5,259 nucleotides of DNA, from positions 1 through 5,259 of the forward strand of contig JAGPDJ010000204.1 of NCBI GenBank assembly GCA_018057635.1. The letters are read 5' to 3'. This document shows, piece by piece, positions 4,919-5,259 of the stretch; position 1 is the stretch's first letter, and each line of letters begins with the position of its first letter. Position numbers and translations under genes: made by a program. This stretch comes from Ferruginibacter sp. Its GTDB lineage: Bacteria > Bacteroidota > Bacteroidia > Chitinophagales > Chitinophagaceae. The notes below the pieces were generated by a model that saw nothing but the letters and a program-made list of their open reading frames with translations, searched no databases and was not told the origin of the DNA.

Positions 4919-5259
4919 ATGAAGAAACTTACATTTATACAAGTCTTAATATTTTATTCCCTTTTCTTACATACAGTTCCGGGTATTGCTCAAAACAATG
5001 TTGCGCCTAAGTGGAGCAAAGGTATTGTGTGGTACCAGGTATTTCCGGAAAGATTTAACAACGGTGACCCGTCTAACGACCCAAAAGTTAATGATCAAAA
5101 CGGAGCCTATCCGTTTGATGATACTTCTGCATTTCAAATTCACCCATGGACAAGCGACTGGTATCAATTGCAGCCTTACGAACAAAAGAACAGGAAAGAT
5201 ATTTACTTCAATATTCAGCGCAGAAGGTATGGTGGCGATTTGCAGGGCATATTGAATAA
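4919..5259 (+). CDS. Exported GH13 alpha-amylase-family glycosidase, 5' part
   Basis: The first 113 codons of a gene that runs off the right edge. Residues 1-25 are a signal peptide (MKKLTFIQVL, then a hydrophobic core, ending PGIAQ/NN), without a lipobox Cys, so the enzyme is periplasmic or secreted. The mature start matches the GH13 catalytic barrel: WSKGIVWYQVFPERFNNGDP (32-51) with the family's YQ-F-RF-NGDPSNDP signature, where early barrel and metal-binding loop residues lie. Next come HPWTSDW (75-81) and RRRYGGDLQGILN (101-113), the conserved YGGDLxGI segment. GH13 enzymes hydrolyse or rearrange alpha-1,4/1,6-glucans such as starch or maltodextrins. The catalytic Asp, Glu and Asp lie beyond the window, so specificity (alpha-amylase, neopullulanase or cyclomaltodextrinase type) cannot be read here. 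The ATG is chosen because the signal peptide begins there. The frame is open from 4919 to 5259. Confidence 0.93.
   Translation, partial: MKKLTFIQVLIFYSLFLHTVPGIAQNNVAPKWSKGIVWYQVFPERFNNGDPSNDPKVNDQNGAYPFDDTSAFQIHPWTSDWYQLQPYEQKNRKDIYFNIQRRRYGGDLQGILN

Noticed and set aside
4986..5255. Plus-strand 89-codon frame, and the minus-strand 72-codon frame at 4967-5185
   Set aside because: Both overlap the clear GH13 reading frame that starts at 4919 and are shadows of it.
1..5259. CRISPR array, insertion sequence, tRNA or known defence system
   Set aside because: No regularly spaced repeats, transposase, terminal inverted repeats with target duplication, cloverleaf or defence domain could be seen on either strand.

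Overview
The window looks like chromosomal DNA of a Bacteroidota bacterium, most likely a Chitinophagaceae relative. This is inferred from several things. The DNA is AT-rich. Leaders are A/T-rich with no Shine-Dalgarno sequence. All five complete intact genes end in TAA. There are poor to fair matches to the Bacteroidota -33/-7 promoter (TTG ... TAnnTTTG). The gene content also fits: an exported WD40 propeller, a small DFPGFPHAPSE protein and an exported GH13 amylase. No ribosomal or tRNA gene is present to settle the taxonomy.

Layout, left to right. (1) 24-551, plus: a GNAT acetyltransferase gene broken by one in-frame TGA (456-458) exactly where the family has the Gly of its C-terminal GF motif; the remaining 30 codons still read as the GNAT C-terminus up to a TAA at 549-551. 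(2) 552-1044: no intact gene. The minus strand holds an 84-codon open stretch (640-894) that joins a 39-codon ATG-started frame (822-941) if one base is restored, so it is probably a frameshifted small gene of unknown family. A 10-bp inverted repeat (969-978/1027-1036) lies between this start and the next gene. (3) 1045-1980, plus: an exported seven-bladed WD40 propeller with a strict 41-residue period. (4) 2170-2568, plus: a small single-domain cupin. (5) 2569-2904: no convincing gene; it holds a hairpin and sequence motifs also found upstream of the cupin. (6) 2905-3705, 3846-4040 and 4122-4697, plus: three consecutive cytosolic-looking proteins of unknown function (266, 64 and 191 aa). (7) 4698-4918: intergenic, with a 16-bp perfect palindrome and two mutually exclusive hairpins. 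(8) 4919 to the window end, plus: the first 113 codons of an exported GH13 alpha-amylase-family enzyme, cut by the window edge.

How the genes work together: no pathway links all of them. Every intact gene is on the plus strand, but the gaps (81-336 bp) and the separate leaders suggest mostly independent transcription. The amylase presumably begins an alpha-glucan utilisation function that continues beyond the window. The cupin and the 266-aa gene share two 11-base upstream motifs, which hints at common regulation. I see no CRISPR array, transposase, phage gene, toxin-antitoxin pair or recognised defence system. The strongest observations are the two decayed genes at the left end and the unassigned three-gene set.
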